A stretch of 64,000 nt of DNA from positions 1-64,000 of the forward strand of contig NW_026712510.1 of assembly GCF_022539665.2 (NCBI RefSeq). The letters are read 5' to 3'. Under the pieces are notes generated by a model that was given only the letters and a program-made list of their open reading frames with translations, did not search any database and was not told the origin of the DNA. The stretch is from Daphnia carinata (taxonomy: Eukaryota; Arthropoda; Branchiopoda; Diplostraca; Daphniidae). Position 1 is the first letter of the stretch. Every line of letters starts with the position of its first letter. Positions 44,353 to 58,600 of this stretch are shown piece after piece. A program made the position numbers and the translations under genes.

Positions 44353-44388
44353 TATAAAAGATGATGTACACTAACACTAACTTCAGTT
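44353..44388 (+). promoter_or_regulatory. Putative internal promoter of the ankyrin gene
   Basis: TATAAAAG at 44353-44360 is followed by TCAGTT at 44383-44388, placing the initiator A 32 bases after the TATA start. This is the standard insect TATA/Inr spacing, and TATA plus CAGT also drives early genes of some insect DNA viruses. The ankyrin ATG lies about 74 bases downstream with no intervening ATG seen. The remaining 44127-44352 is AT-rich with no gene. Confidence 0.5.
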
Positions 44389-44458
44389 TGGAAACAAATC
44401 TTAACAAGAGTCAACAGACACTTCAAACAACTCCTGACTTTCTATTCCTAAAACCAAG

Positions 44459-45994
44459 ATGTCGTCTACAATCAACAACGAGCGGGATCCAATTAAACAG
44501 GAACGCCCGTGCTGGGTTGAAGATCTAGTAAACGACTGGATAGGAACCGATGAAACTCAACAAGCCATAAAAATCGAGAAAGGTCCGACGTCTGACATAG
44601 GGCCTGAATCGTGCACCGAAGTAGAAATCGCGAAACATGAAATAGAGGAAAGTGGCGACGATGACCCAAATTGGCTAAGAAAAATGATTGAGCAGATCAA
44701 GAAGGACGGAGATATCGCGGACAGCGACACAACGACAGTAGAACTGCCAGACTTGCACCGCAATCGGGACGAGGAACAGTCAAATTGCAATCACAGTAAA
44801 GGTGAACCGCCACAAGAAAACACAAGTGAAGGTGAAGAATCCATTAGTAGCGAATACGACGATGGACACTACACCACGTCAATGGAAGACAGTAGCAGCG
44901 ACAACGACGACGTGTATCATACGACCGGAAGCTTTGAAAGTACTTCAAACGCTGGGCCGTACGAATATGACGACGAAGAAAGTGTGTTTCACAGTGACGA
45001 CGATCGGAGTAAGATGGGACACAGAGGTGATTACTACGACACACCCGCAAGCAACGAAGAAGGAGGACTAAACCACGCCCAAAAAGAGCACATCACTCGC
45101 AGTTGCCGCAACTGCATGCTAAAAACCTTCCCTCCTTTAGTGGCCGGCGATGCAGCCAATCAACGCATCGAGAGGCTAGCCACCATAGCAGCCGAACGAG
45201 GACAGTTCGTCTTCGAAATAATCAACGCCCCCCGAGAAACGCTTAGAAAATTTCTGAAAGGAAAAGAAGAGGAGGGAAGAGCAACAGGGAGGAGCGTGGG
45301 AAGCTTGTTGGATACGAAATTCCCAAACGGAAGAACCATGCTCCACGAAAGTGTAAATAAGAAAAGATACGACGTCACGGAACTATTATTGACTTTCGGC
45401 GCAAACATCGACATCACAGAAAAGGGTGAAACAATAGCTCACCGAGCCGCCGCAGACAACAACGAACACTTACTCAGAACCCTGTCATTCCACAGGTGTC
45501 AGTTTAGCGAATGGAACTGTTTAGGGGAAACTCCCCTAATGGTGGCCATCGCATTAAAAAACGAAGAAAGCATCGGTTTTCTGTGGATAACTCCACTGAT
45601 AAAACAGTTAAGTCGCGATGGAGAAACGATCCTACACTATGCAGCGAGATTCAACAGCAAGAAAGAATATGTCAACAGTGCATGCATGCACGGTGTAAAC
45701 GTCAACCAGAAATCTCTGACGCGCCGTGAAACGGCCCTTATTGCAGCCGTACGATATGGGAACCCCGAGATAGTTGAAGTGCTGTTAAGGAACGGCGCAA
45801 GATATGACGAACCAGACTATCTTGGAAATTATGCCACGGATTACATCGGCGAGAGAGAAGAAATAGCTAAAGTATTCCTTAACAGAAATATAAAACCGAG
45901 AAGAAAAGGCCAGAAAACGCTGATAATTCATTACGACCGAGAAAGGAGCTGCAAGAGGAGGAGAGGAGCCGGTTCACCATCGGAAGAAGATTAA
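44459..45994 (+). CDS. Ankyrin-repeat (IkB/vankyrin-like) accessory protein of element G2
   Basis: 511 residues, ATG at 44459, TAA at 45992-45994. Residues 1-215 are acidic and Ser/Thr/Asp-rich with many casein-kinase-2-like sites and two IKxE words (IKQE, IKIE) resembling sumoylation sites. Residues 216-285 form a helical linker with a CRNC pair. Residues about 290-480 hold roughly six ankyrin repeats, recognisable by NGRTMLHESVNKKRYDVTEL, GETIAHRAA, GETPLMVAIA, GETILHYAA, ETALIAAVRYGN and a final degenerate unit. The tail (480-511) has two basic clusters (KPRRKGQK and CKRRRG), likely a nuclear localisation signal. Six repeats with an acidic N-terminal region is the IkB/Cactus plan. In insect viruses such proteins (vankyrins) bind NF-kB factors and dampen immunity. 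Function here is inferred, not shown. It lies between env and the polypurine tract, so it is part of the element and travels with it. Confidence 0.85.
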   Translation: MSSTINNERDPIKQERPCWVEDLVNDWIGTDETQQAIKIEKGPTSDIGPESCTEVEIAKHEIEESGDDDPNWLRKMIEQIKKDGDIADSDTTTVELPDLHRNRDEEQSNCNHSKGEPPQENTSEGEESISSEYDDGHYTTSMEDSSSDNDDVYHTTGSFESTSNAGPYEYDDEESVFHSDDDRSKMGHRGDYYDTPASNEEGGLNHAQKEHITRSCRNCMLKTFPPLVAGDAANQRIERLATIAAERGQFVFEIINAPRETLRKFLKGKEEEGRATGRSVGSLLDTKFPNGRTMLHESVNKKRYDVTELLLTFGANIDITEKGETIAHRAAADNNEHLLRTLSFHRCQFSEWNCLGETPLMVAIALKNEESIGFLWITPLIKQLSRDGETILHYAARFNSKKEYVNSACMHGVNVNQKSLTRRETALIAAVRYGNPEIVEVLLRNGARYDEPDYLGNYATDYIGEREEIAKVFLNRNIKPRRKGQKTLIIHYDRERSCKRRRGAGSPSEED

Positions 45995-46201
45995 CTACAA
46001 GAATCGCCGCACCCACCAAGTAGAACCCAGAGTACAATATTTTGATTTAAAAAAAAAATACATCCTAGATATCTTGGAACGTAGATTTAGCCTCAAAGAA
46101 AAAAATGTAACCCAAGAAAGCTTATTCGTATAAACAATGTTGAAGTGTGTAGTTCCATTTGTACACGCCTAGGGCATAAGTAATATCTAGTGTGTAGCAT
46201 G

Positions 46202-46219
46202 GAGTTGGAGGACCAACTC
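46202..46219 (+). other. Hairpin before the G2 polypurine tract
   Basis: GAGTTGG and CCAACTC arms around an AGGA loop. The rest of 45995-46241 is untranslated sequence with no open frame of note. Confidence 0.5.
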
Positions 46220-46227
46220 TTATCGAT

Positions 46228-46241
46228 AAAGGGGGGAGGAA
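46228..46241 (+). promoter_or_regulatory. Polypurine tract of element G2
   Basis: AAAGGGGGGAGGAA, pure purine, directly before the TGTAATG start of the 3' LTR. Confidence 0.85.
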
Positions 46242-46606
46242 TGTAATGAGTCAATATACACTTTCATGTATACTTGACGGTAGCCTATGCTATCCTTGAC
46301 GTAGGTGTGACGCGTAGTGTACACACTACGTCACCACCTATCGAATATGAGCCGCTCTGAGTATGTTTAGCGCAGCGCCTCCATGACACGGAGTTGGGTA
46401 TGGCGCGTGGTATACAGCCATCGCGCCATGACCTTGTCACGCCCCCGCCGTCTAAGCGTGATGCTAATTATCACCGTGACGTGCGCTGCTGTAGCCCCTT
46501 ACTGCTATATAAACCCGTGTTTCTTAATCATTCATCAGAGTTGCCTTTGCTCTCTCACTGTGTGCACTTGTACTGGGGTATAATAAACGGTTATGAGAAC
46601 CTTACA
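46242..46606 (+). repeat. 3' LTR of element G2 (365 bp)
   Basis: Inverted ends TGTAA and TTACA. The U3 part missing from the 5' copy contains a strong inverted repeat at 46307-46334 (GTGACGCGTAGTGT / ACACTACGTCAC). TATATAAA and AATAAA are present. Satellite resumes at 46607 with ATACGTATATTTG. Confidence 0.95.
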
Positions 46607-49600
46607 ATACGTATATTTGATGCTGTTTGAATGTAGATATTGAAACTCACTGTATTACACTATATTCACATTGAATACACCTAAATTTATGCTCTTTGAA
46701 TGTAGATATTGAAACTGATTCTATAACACTATATTCACATTGAATACACGTATATTTCATGCTGTATGAATGTAGATATTGAAACTGATTCTATAACACT
46801 ATATTCACATTGAATACACGTATATTTGATGCTGTTTGAATGTAGATATTGAAACTCACTGTATTACACTATATTCACATTGAATACACTAAATTTATGC
46901 TCTTTGAATGTAGATATTGAAACTGATTCTATAACACTATATTCACATTGAATACACGTATATTTGATGCTGTTTGAATGTAGATATTGAAACTGATTCT
47001 ATAACACTATATTCACATTGAATACACGTATATTTGATGCTGTTTGAATGTAGATATTGAAACTGATTCTATAACACTATATTCACATTGAATACACGTA
47101 TATTTGATGCTGTTTGAATGTAGATATTGAAACTGATTCTATAACACTATATTCACATTGAATACACGTATATTTGATGCTGTTTGAATGTAGATATTGA
47201 AAATGATTCTATAACACTATATTCACATTGAATACACGTATATTTGATGCTGTTTGAATGTAGATATTGAAACTGATTCTATAACACTATATTCACATTG
47301 AATACACGTATATTTGATGCTGTTTGAATGTAGATATTGAAACTGATTCTATAACACTATATTCACATTGAATACACGTATATTTGATGCTGTTTGAATG
47401 TAGATATTGAAACTGATTCTATAACACTATATTCACATTGAATACACGTATATTTGATGCTGTTTGAATGTAGATATTGAAACTGATTCTATAACACTAT
47501 ATTCACATTGAATACACGTATATTTGATGCTGTTTGAATGTAGATATTGAAACTGATTCTATAACACTATATTCACATTGAATACACGTATATTTGATGC
47601 TGTTTGAATGTAGATATTGAAACTGATTCTATAACACTATATTCACATTGAATACACGTATATTTGATGCTGTTTGAATGTAGAATTGAAACTGATTCTA
47701 TAACACTATATTCACATTGAATACACGTATATTTGATGCTGTTTGAATGTAGATATTGAAACTGATTCTATAACACTATATTCACATTGAATACACGTAT
47801 ATTTGATGCTGTTTGAATGTAGATATTGAAACTGATTCTATAACACTATATTCACATTGAATACACGTATATTTGATGCTGTTTGAATGTAGATATTGAA
47901 ACTGATTCTATAACACTATATTCACATTGAATACACGTATATTTGATGCTGTTTGAATGTAGATATTGAAACTGATTCTATAACACTATATTCACATTGA
48001 ATACACGTATATTTGATGCTGTTTGAATGTAGATATTGAAACTGATTCTATAACACTATATTCACATTGAATACACGTATATTTGATGCTGTTTGAATGT
48101 AGATATTGAAACTGATTCTATAACACTATATTCACATTGAATACACGTATATTTGATGCTGTTTGAATGTAGATATTGAAACTGATTCTATAACACTATA
48201 TTCACATTGAATACACGTATATTTGATGCTGTTTGAATGTAGATATTGAAACTGATTCTATAACACTATATTCACATTGAATACACGTATATTTGATGCT
48301 GTTTGAATGTAGATATTGAAACTGATTCTATAACACTATATTCACATTGAATACACGTATATTTGATGCTGTTTGAATGTAGATATTGAAACTGATTCTA
48401 TAACACTATATTCACATTGAATACACGTATATTTGATGCTGTTTGAATGTAGATATTGAAACTGATTCTATAACACTATATTCACATTGAATACACGTAT
48501 ATTTGATGCTGTTTGAATGTAGATATTGAAACTGATTCTATAACACTATATTCACATTGAATACACGTATATTTGATGCTGTTTGAATGTAGATATTGAA
48601 ACTGATTCTATAACACTATATTCACATTGAATACACGTATATTTGATGCTGTTTGAATGTAGATATTGAAACTGATTCTATAAACTATATTCACATTGAA
48701 TACACGTATATTTGATGCTGTTTGAATGTAGATATTGAAACTGATTCTATAACACTATATTCACATTGAATACACGTATATTTGATGCTGTTTGAATGTA
48801 GATATTATTCTATAACACTATATTCACATTGAATACACGTATATTTGATGCTGTTTGAATGTAGATATTGAAACTGATTCTATAACACTATATTCACATT
48901 GAATACACGTATATTTGATGCTGTTTGAATGTAGATATTGAAACTGATTCTATAACACTATATTCACATTGAATACACGTATATTTGATGCTGTTTGAAT
49001 GTAGATATTGAAACTGATTCTATAACACTATATTCACATTGAATACACGTATATTTGATGCTGTTTGAATGTAGATATTGAAACTGATTCTATAACACTA
49101 TATTCACATTGAATACACGTATATTTGATGCTGTTTGAATGTAGATATTGAAACTGATTCTATAACACTATATTCACATTGAATACACGTATATTTGATG
49201 CTGTTTGAATGTAGATATTGAAACTGATTCTATAACACTATATTCACATTGAATACACGTATATTTGATGCTGTTTGAATGTAGATATTGAAACTGATTC
49301 TATAACACTATATTCACATTGAATACACGTATATTTGATGCTGTTTGAATGTAGATATTGAAACTGATTCTATAACACTATATTCACATTGAATACACGT
49401 ATATTTGATGCTGTTTGAATGTAGATATTGAAACTGATTCTATAACACTATATTCACATTGAATACACGTATATTTGATGCTGTTTGAATGTAGATATTG
49501 AAACTGATTCTATAACACTATATTCACATTGAATACACGTATATTTGATGCTGTTTGAATGTAGATATTGAAACTGATTCTATAACACTATATTCACATT

Positions 49601-52600
49601 GAATACACGTATATTTGATGCTGTTTGAATGTAGATATTGAAACTGATTCTATAACACTATATTCACATTGAATACACGTATATTTGATGCTGTTTGAAT
49701 GTAGATATTGAAACTGATTCTATAACACTATATACACTTTGAATACACGTATATTTGATGCTGTTTGAATGTAGATATTGAAACTGATTCTATAACACTA
49801 TATTCACATTGAATACACGTATATTTGATGCTGTTTGAATGTAGATATTGAAACTGATTCTATAACACTATATTCACATTGAATACACGTATATTTGATG
49901 CTGTTTGAATGTAGATATTGAAACTGATTCTATAACACTATATTCACATTGAATACACGTATATTTGATGCTGTTTGAATGTAGATATTGAAACTGATTC
50001 TATAACACTATATTCACATTGAATACACGTATATTTGATGCTGTTTGAATGTAGATATTGAAACTGATTCTATAACACTATATTCACATTGAATACACGT
50101 ATATTTGATGCTGTTTGAATGTAGATATTGAAACTGACTCTATAACACTATATTCACATTGAATACACGTATATTTGATGCTGTTTGAATGTAGATATTG
50201 AAACTGATTCTATAACACTATATTCACATTGAATACACGTATATTTGATGCTGTTTGAATGTAGATATTGAAACTGATTCTATAACACTATATTCACATT
50301 GAATACACGTATATTTGATGCTGTTTGAATGTAGATATTGAAACTGATTCTATAACACTATATTCACATTGAATACACGTATATTTGATGCTGTTTGAAT
50401 GTAGATATTGAAACTGATTCTATAACACTATATTCACATTGAATACACGTATATTTGATGCTGTTTGAATGTAGATATTGAAACTGATTCTATAACACTA
50501 TATTCACATTGAATACACGTATATTTGATGCTGTTTGAATGTAGATATTGAAACTGATTCTATAACACTATATTCACATTGAATACACGTATATTTGATG
50601 CTGTTTGAATGTAGATATTGAAACTGATTCTATAACACTATATTCACATTGAATACACGTATATTTGATGCTGTTTGAATGTAGATATTGAAACTGATTC
50701 TATAACACTATATTCACATTGAATACACGTATATTTGATGCTGTTTGAATGTAGATATTGAAACTGATTCTATAACACTATATTCACATTGAATACACGT
50801 ATATTTGATGCTGTTTGAATGTAGATATTGAAACTGATTCTATATACACTATATTCACATTGAATACATTGTATATTTGATGCTGTTTGAATGTAGATAT
50901 TGAAACTGATTCTATAACACTATATTCACATTGAATACACGTATATTTGATGCTGTTTGAATGTAGATATTGAAACTGATTCTATAACACTATATTCACA
51001 TTGAATACACGTATATTTGATGCTGTTTGAATGTAGATATTGAAACTGATTCTATAACACTATATTCACATTGAATACACGTATATTTGATGCTGTTTGA
51101 ATGTAGATATTGAAACTGATTCTATAACACTATATTCACATTGAATACACGTATATTTGATGCTGTTTGAATGTAGATATTGAAACTGATTCTATAACAC
51201 TATATTCACATTGAATACACGTATATTTGATGCTGTTTGAATGTAGATATTGAAACTGATTCTATAACACTATATTCACATTGAATACACGTATATTTGA
51301 TGCTGTTTGAATGTAGATATTGAAACTGATTCTATAACACTATATTCACATTGAATACACGTATATTTGATGCTGTTTGAATGTAGATATTGAAACTGAT
51401 TCTATAACACTATATTCACATTGAATACACGTATATTTGATGCTGTTTGAATGTAGATATTGAAACTGATTCTATAACACTATATTCACATTGAATACAC
51501 GTATATTTGATGCTGTTTGAATGTAGATATTGAAACTGATTCTATAACACTATATTCACATTGAATACACGTATATTTGATGCTGTTTGAATGTAGATAT
51601 TGAAACTGATTCTATAACACTATATTCACATTGAATACACGTATATTTGATGCTGTTTGAATGTAGATATTGAAACTGATTCTATAACACTATATTCACA
51701 TTGAATACACGTATATTTGATGCTGTTTGAATGTAGATATTGAAACTGATTCTATAACACTATATTCACATTGAATACACGTATATTTGATGCTGTTTGA
51801 ATGTAGATATTGAAACTGATTCTATATACACTATATTCACATTGAATACACGTATATTTGATGCTGTTTGAATGTAGATATGAAACTGATTCTATAACAC
51901 TATATTCACATTGAATACACGTATATTTGATGCTGTTTGAATGTAGATATTGAAACTGATTCTATAACACTATATTCACATTGAATACACGTATATTTGA
52001 TGCTGTTTGAATGTAGATATTGAAACTGATTCTATAACACTATATTCACATTGAATACACGTATATTTGATGCTGTTTGAATGTAGATATGAAACTGATT
52101 CTATAACACTATATTCACATTGAATACACGTATATTTGATGCTGTTTGAATGTAGATATTGAAACTGATTCTATAACACTATATTCATTGAATACACGTA
52201 TATTTGATGCTGTTTGAATGAATATGAAACTGATTCTATAACACTATATTCACATTGAATACACGTATTGCTGTTTGAATGTAGATATTGAAACTGATTC
52301 TATAACACTATATTCACATTGAATACACGTATATTTGATGCTGTTTGAATGTAGATATGAAACTGATTCTATAACACTATATTCACATTGAATACACGTA
52401 TATTTGATGCTGTTTGAATGTAGATATTGAAACTGATTGTATAACACTATATTCACATTGAATACACGTATATTTGATGCTGTTTGAATGTAGATATGAA
52501 ACTGATTCTATAACACTATATTCACATTGAATACACGTATATTTGATGCTGTTTGAATGTAGATATTGAAACTGATTCTATAACACTATATTCACATTGA

Positions 52601-55600
52601 ATACACGTATATTTGATGCTGTTTGAATGTAGATATTGAAACTGATTCTATAACACTATATTCACATTGAATACACGTATATTTGATGCTGTTTGAATGT
52701 AGATATTGAAACTGATTCTATAACACTATATTCACATTGAATACACGTATATTTGATGCTGTTTGAATGTAGATATTGAACTGATTCTATAACACTATAT
52801 TCACATTGAATACACGTATATTTGATGCTGTTTGAATGTAGATATTGAAAACTGATTCTATAACACTATATTCACATTGAATACACGTATATTTGATGCT
52901 GTTTGAATGTAGATATTGAAACTGATTCTATAACACTATATTCACATTGAATACACGTATATTTGATGCTGTTTGAATGTAGATATTGAAACTGATTCTA
53001 TAACACTATATTCACATTGAATACACGTATATTTGATGCTGTTTGAATGTAGATATTGAAACTGATTCTATAACACTATATTCACATTGAATACACGTAT
53101 ATTTGATGCTGTTTGAATGTAGATATTGAAACTGATTCTATAACACTATATTCACATTGAATACACGTATATTTGATGCTGTTTGAATGTAGATATTGAA
53201 ACTGATTCTATAACACTATATTCACATTGAATACACGTATATTTGATGCTGTTTGAATGTAGATATGAAACTGATTCTATACTACTATATTCACATTGAA
53301 TACACGTATATTGAATACACGTATATTTGATGCTGTTTGAATGTAGATATTGAAACTGATTCTATAACACTATATTCACATTGAATACACGTATATTTGA
53401 TGCTGTTTGAATGTAGATATTGAAACTGATTCTATAACACTATATTCACATTGAATACACGTATATTTGATGCTGTTTGAATGTAGATATTGAAACTGAT
53501 TCTGTATAACACTATATTCACATTGAATACACGTATATTTGATGCTGTTTGAATGTAGATATGAAACTGATTCTATAACACTATATTCACATTGAATACA
53601 CGTATATTTGATGCTGTTTGAATGTAGATATTGAAACTGATTCTATAACACTATATTCACATTGAATACACGTATATTTGATGCTGTTTGAATGTAGATA
53701 TGAAAAACTGTATCACACTATATTCACATTGAATACACGTATATTTGATGCTGTTTGAATGTAGATATTGAAACTGATTGTATAACACTATATTCACATT
53801 GAATACACGTATATTTGATGCTGTTTGAATGTAGATATTGAAACTGATTCTATAACACTATATTCACATTGAATACACGTATATTTGATGCTGTTTGAAT
53901 GTAGATATTGAAACTGATTCTATAACACTATATTCACATTGAATACACGTATATTTGATGCTGTTTGAATGTAGATATTGAAACTGATTCTATAACACTA
54001 TATTCACATTGAATACACGTATATTTGATGCTGTTTGAATGTAGATATTGAAACTGATTCTATAACACTATATTCACATTGAATACACGTATATTTGATG
54101 CTGTTTGAATGTAGAGTATATTTGATGCTGTTTGAATGTAGATATTGAAACTGATTCTATAACACTATATTCACATTGAATACACGTATATTTGATGCTG
54201 TTTGAATGTAGATATTGAAACTGATTCTATAACACTATATTCACATTGAATACACGTATATTTGATGCTGTTTGAATGTAGATATTGAAACTGATTCTAT
54301 AACACTATATTCACATTGAATACACGTATATTTGATGCTGTTTGAATGTAGATATTGAAACTGATTCTATAACACTATATTCACATTGAATACACGTATA
54401 TTTGATGCTGTTTGAATGTAGATATTGAAACTGATTGTATAACACTATATTCACATTGAATACACGTATATTTGATGCTGTTTGAATGTAGATATTGAAA
54501 CTGATTCTATAACACTATATTCACATTGAATACACGTATATTTGATGCTGTTTGAATGTAGATATTGAAACTGATTCTATAACACTATATTCACATTGAA
54601 TACACGTATATTTGATGCTGTTTGAATGTAGATATTGAAACTGATTGTATAACACTATATTCACATTGAATACACGTATATTTGATGCTGTTTGAATGTA
54701 GATATTGAAACTGATTCTATAACACTATATTCACATTGAATACACGTATATTTGATGCTGTTTGAATGTAGATATTGAAACTGATTCTATAACACTATAT
54801 TCACATTGAATACACGTATATTTGATGCTGTTTGAATGTAGATATTGAAACTGATTCTATAACACTATATTCACATTGAATACACGTATATTTGATGCTG
54901 TTTGAATGTAGATATTGAAACTGATTCTATAACACTATATTCACATTGAATACACGTATATTTGATGCTGTTTGAATGTAGATATTGAAACTGATTCTAT
55001 AACACTATATTCACATTGAATACACGTATATTTGATGCTGTTTGAATGTAGATATTGAAACTGATTCTATAACACTATATTCACATTGAATACACGTATA
55101 TATTTGATGCTGTTTGAATGTAGATATTGAAACTGATTCTATAACACTATATTCACATTGAATACACGTATATTTGATGCTGTTTGAATGTAGATATTGA
55201 AACTGATTGTATAACACTATATTCACATTGAATACACGTATATTTGATGCTGTTTGAATGTAGATATTGAAACTGATTCTATAACACTATATTCACATTG
55301 AATACACGTATATTTGATGCTGTTTGAATGTAGATATTGAAACTGATTCTATAACACTATATTCACATTGAATACACGTATATTTGATGCTGTTTGAATG
55401 TAGATATTGAAACTCACTGTATAACACTATATTCACATTGAATACACGTATATTTGATGCTGTTTGAATGTAGATATTGAAACTGATTCTATAACACTAT
55501 ATTCACATTGAATACACGTATATTTGATGCTGTTTGAATGTAGATATTGAAACTGATTCTATAACACTATATTCACATTGAATACACGTATATTTGATGC

Positions 55601-58600
55601 TGTTTGAATGTAGATATTGAAACTGATTCTATAACACTATATTCACATTGAATACACGTATATTTGATGCTGTTTGAATGTAGATATTGAAACTGATTGT
55701 ATAACACTATATTCACATTGAATACACGTATATTTGATGCTGTTTGAATGTAGATATTGAAACTGATTCTATAACACTATATTCACATTGAATACACGTA
55801 TATTTGATGCTGTTTGAATGTAGATATTGAAACTGATTGTATAACACTATATTCACATTGAATACACGTATATTTGATGCTGTTTGAATGTAGATATTGA
55901 AACTGATTCTATAACACTATATTCACATTGAATACACGTATATTTGATGCTGTTTGAATGTAGATATTGAAACTGATTCTATAACACTATATTCACATTG
56001 AATACACGTATATTTGATGCTGTTTGAATGTAGATATTGAAACTGATTGTATAACACTATATTCACATTGAATACACGTATATTTGATGCTGTTTGAATG
56101 TAGATATTGAAACTGATTCTATAACACTATATTCACATTGAATACACGTATATTTGATGCTGTTTGAATGTAGATATTGAAACTCATTGTATCACACTAT
56201 ATTCACATTGAATACACGTATATTTGATGCTGTTTGAATGTAGATATTGAAACTGATTCTATAACACTATATTCACATTGAATACACGTATATTTGATGC
56301 TGTTTGAATGTAGATATTGAAACTGATTCTATAACACTATATTCACATTGAATACACGTATATTTGATGCTGTTTGAATGTAGATATTGAAACTGATTCT
56401 ATAACACTATATTCACATTGAATACACGTATATTTGATGCTGTTTGAATGTAGATATTGAAACTGATTCTATAACACTATATTCACATTGAATACACGTA
56501 TATTTGATGCTGTTTGAATGTAGATATTGAAACTGATTGTATAACACTATATTCACATTGAATACACGTATATTTGATGCTGTTTGAATGTAGATATTGA
56601 AACTGATTCTATAACACTATATTCACATTGAATACACGTATATTTGATGCTGTTTGAATGTAGATATTGAAACTGATTCTATAACACTATATTCACATTG
56701 AATACACGTATATTTGATGCTGTTTGAATGTAGATATTGAAACTGATTCTATAACACTATATTCACATTGAATACACGTATATTTGATGCTGTTTGAATG
56801 TAGATATTGAAACTGATTCTATAACACTATATTCACATTGAATACACGTATATTTGATGCTGTTTGAATGTAGATATTGAAACTGATTCTATAACACTAT
56901 ATTCACATTGAATACACGTATATTTGATGCTGTTTGAATGTAGATATTGAAACTCACTGTATCACACTATATTCACATTGAATACACGTATATTTGATGC
57001 TGTTTGAATGTAGATATTGAAACTGATTCTATAACACTATATTCACATTGAATACACGTATATTTGATGCTGTTTGAATGTAGATATTGAAACTGATTCT
57101 ATAACACTATATTCACATTGAATACACGTATATTTGATGCTGTTTGAATGTAGATATTGAAACTGATTCTATAACACTATATTCACATTGAATACACGTA
57201 TATTTGATGCTGTTTGAATGTAGATATTGAAACTGATTCTATAACACTATATTCACATTGAATACACGTATATTTGATGCTGTTTGAATGTAGATATTGA
57301 AACTGATTCTATAACACTATATTCACATTGAATACACGTATATTTGATGCTGTTTGAATGTAGATATTGAAACTGATTCTATAACACTATATTCACATTG
57401 AATACACGTATATTTGATGCTGTTTGAATGTAGATATTGAAACTGATTCTATAACACTATATTCACATTGAATACACGTATATTTGATGCTGTTTGAATG
57501 TAGATATTGAAACTGATTCTATAACACTATATTCACATTGAATACACGTATATTTGATGCTGTTTGAATGTAGATATTGAAACTGATTCTATAACACTAT
57601 ATTCACATTGAATACACGTATATTTGATGCTGTTTGAATGTAGATATTGAAACTGATTCTATAACACTATATTCACATTGAATACACGTATATTTGATGC
57701 TGTTTGAATGTAGATATTGAAACTGATTGTATAACACTATATTCACATTGAATACACGTATATTTGATGCTGTTTGAATGTAGATATTGAAACTGATTCT
57801 ATAACACTATATTCACATTGAATACACGTATATTTGATGCTGTTTGAATGTAGATATTGAAACTGATTCTATAACACTATATTCACATTGAATACACGTA
57901 TATTTGATGCTGTTTGAATGTAGATATTGAAACTGATTCTATAACACTATATTCACATTGAATACACGTATATTTGATGCTGTTTGAATGTAGATATTGA
58001 AACTGATTCTATAACACTATATTCACATTGAATACACGTATATTTGATGCTGTTTGAATGTAGATATTGAAACTGATTCTATAACACTATATTCACATTG
58101 AATACACGTATATTTGATGCTGTTTGAATGTAGATATTGAAACTGATTCTATAACACTATATTCACATTGAATACACGTATATTTGATGCTGTTTGAATG
58201 TAGATATTGAAACTCATTGTATAACACTATATTCACATTGAATACACGTATATTTGATGCTGTTTGAATGTAGATATTGAAACTGATTCTATAACACTAT
58301 ATTCACATTGAATACACGTATATTTGATGCTGTTTGAATGTAGATATTGAAACTGACTGTATAACACTATATTCACATTGAATACACGTATATTTGATGC
58401 TGTTTGAATGTAGATATTGAAACTGATTCTATAACACTATATTCACATTGAATACACGTATATTTGATGCTGTTTGAATGTAGATATTGAAACTGATTCT
58501 ATAACACTATATTCACATTGAATACACGTATATTTGATGCTGTTTGAATGTAGATATTGAAACTGATTCTATAACACTATATTCACATTGAATACACGTA

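Larger units (their letters stand above)
33285..46606 (+). mobile_element. 13.3-kb Ty3/gypsy element with env and an ankyrin gene (element G2)
   Basis: Order: 5' LTR remnant, primer-binding site, gag (frameshifted), pol, poly(A) run, env, A-rich tract, ankyrin gene, polypurine tract, full 3' LTR. Domain order PR-RT-RNaseH-IN and the YLDD box place it in Ty3/gypsy. It is unusually long because of a 3.9-kb env and an extra gene. The shared 236 bp of the LTRs show no difference by eye, so it is young. The 5' end is truncated, so the target duplication cannot be checked; ATAC follows the 3' LTR. Confidence 0.92.
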
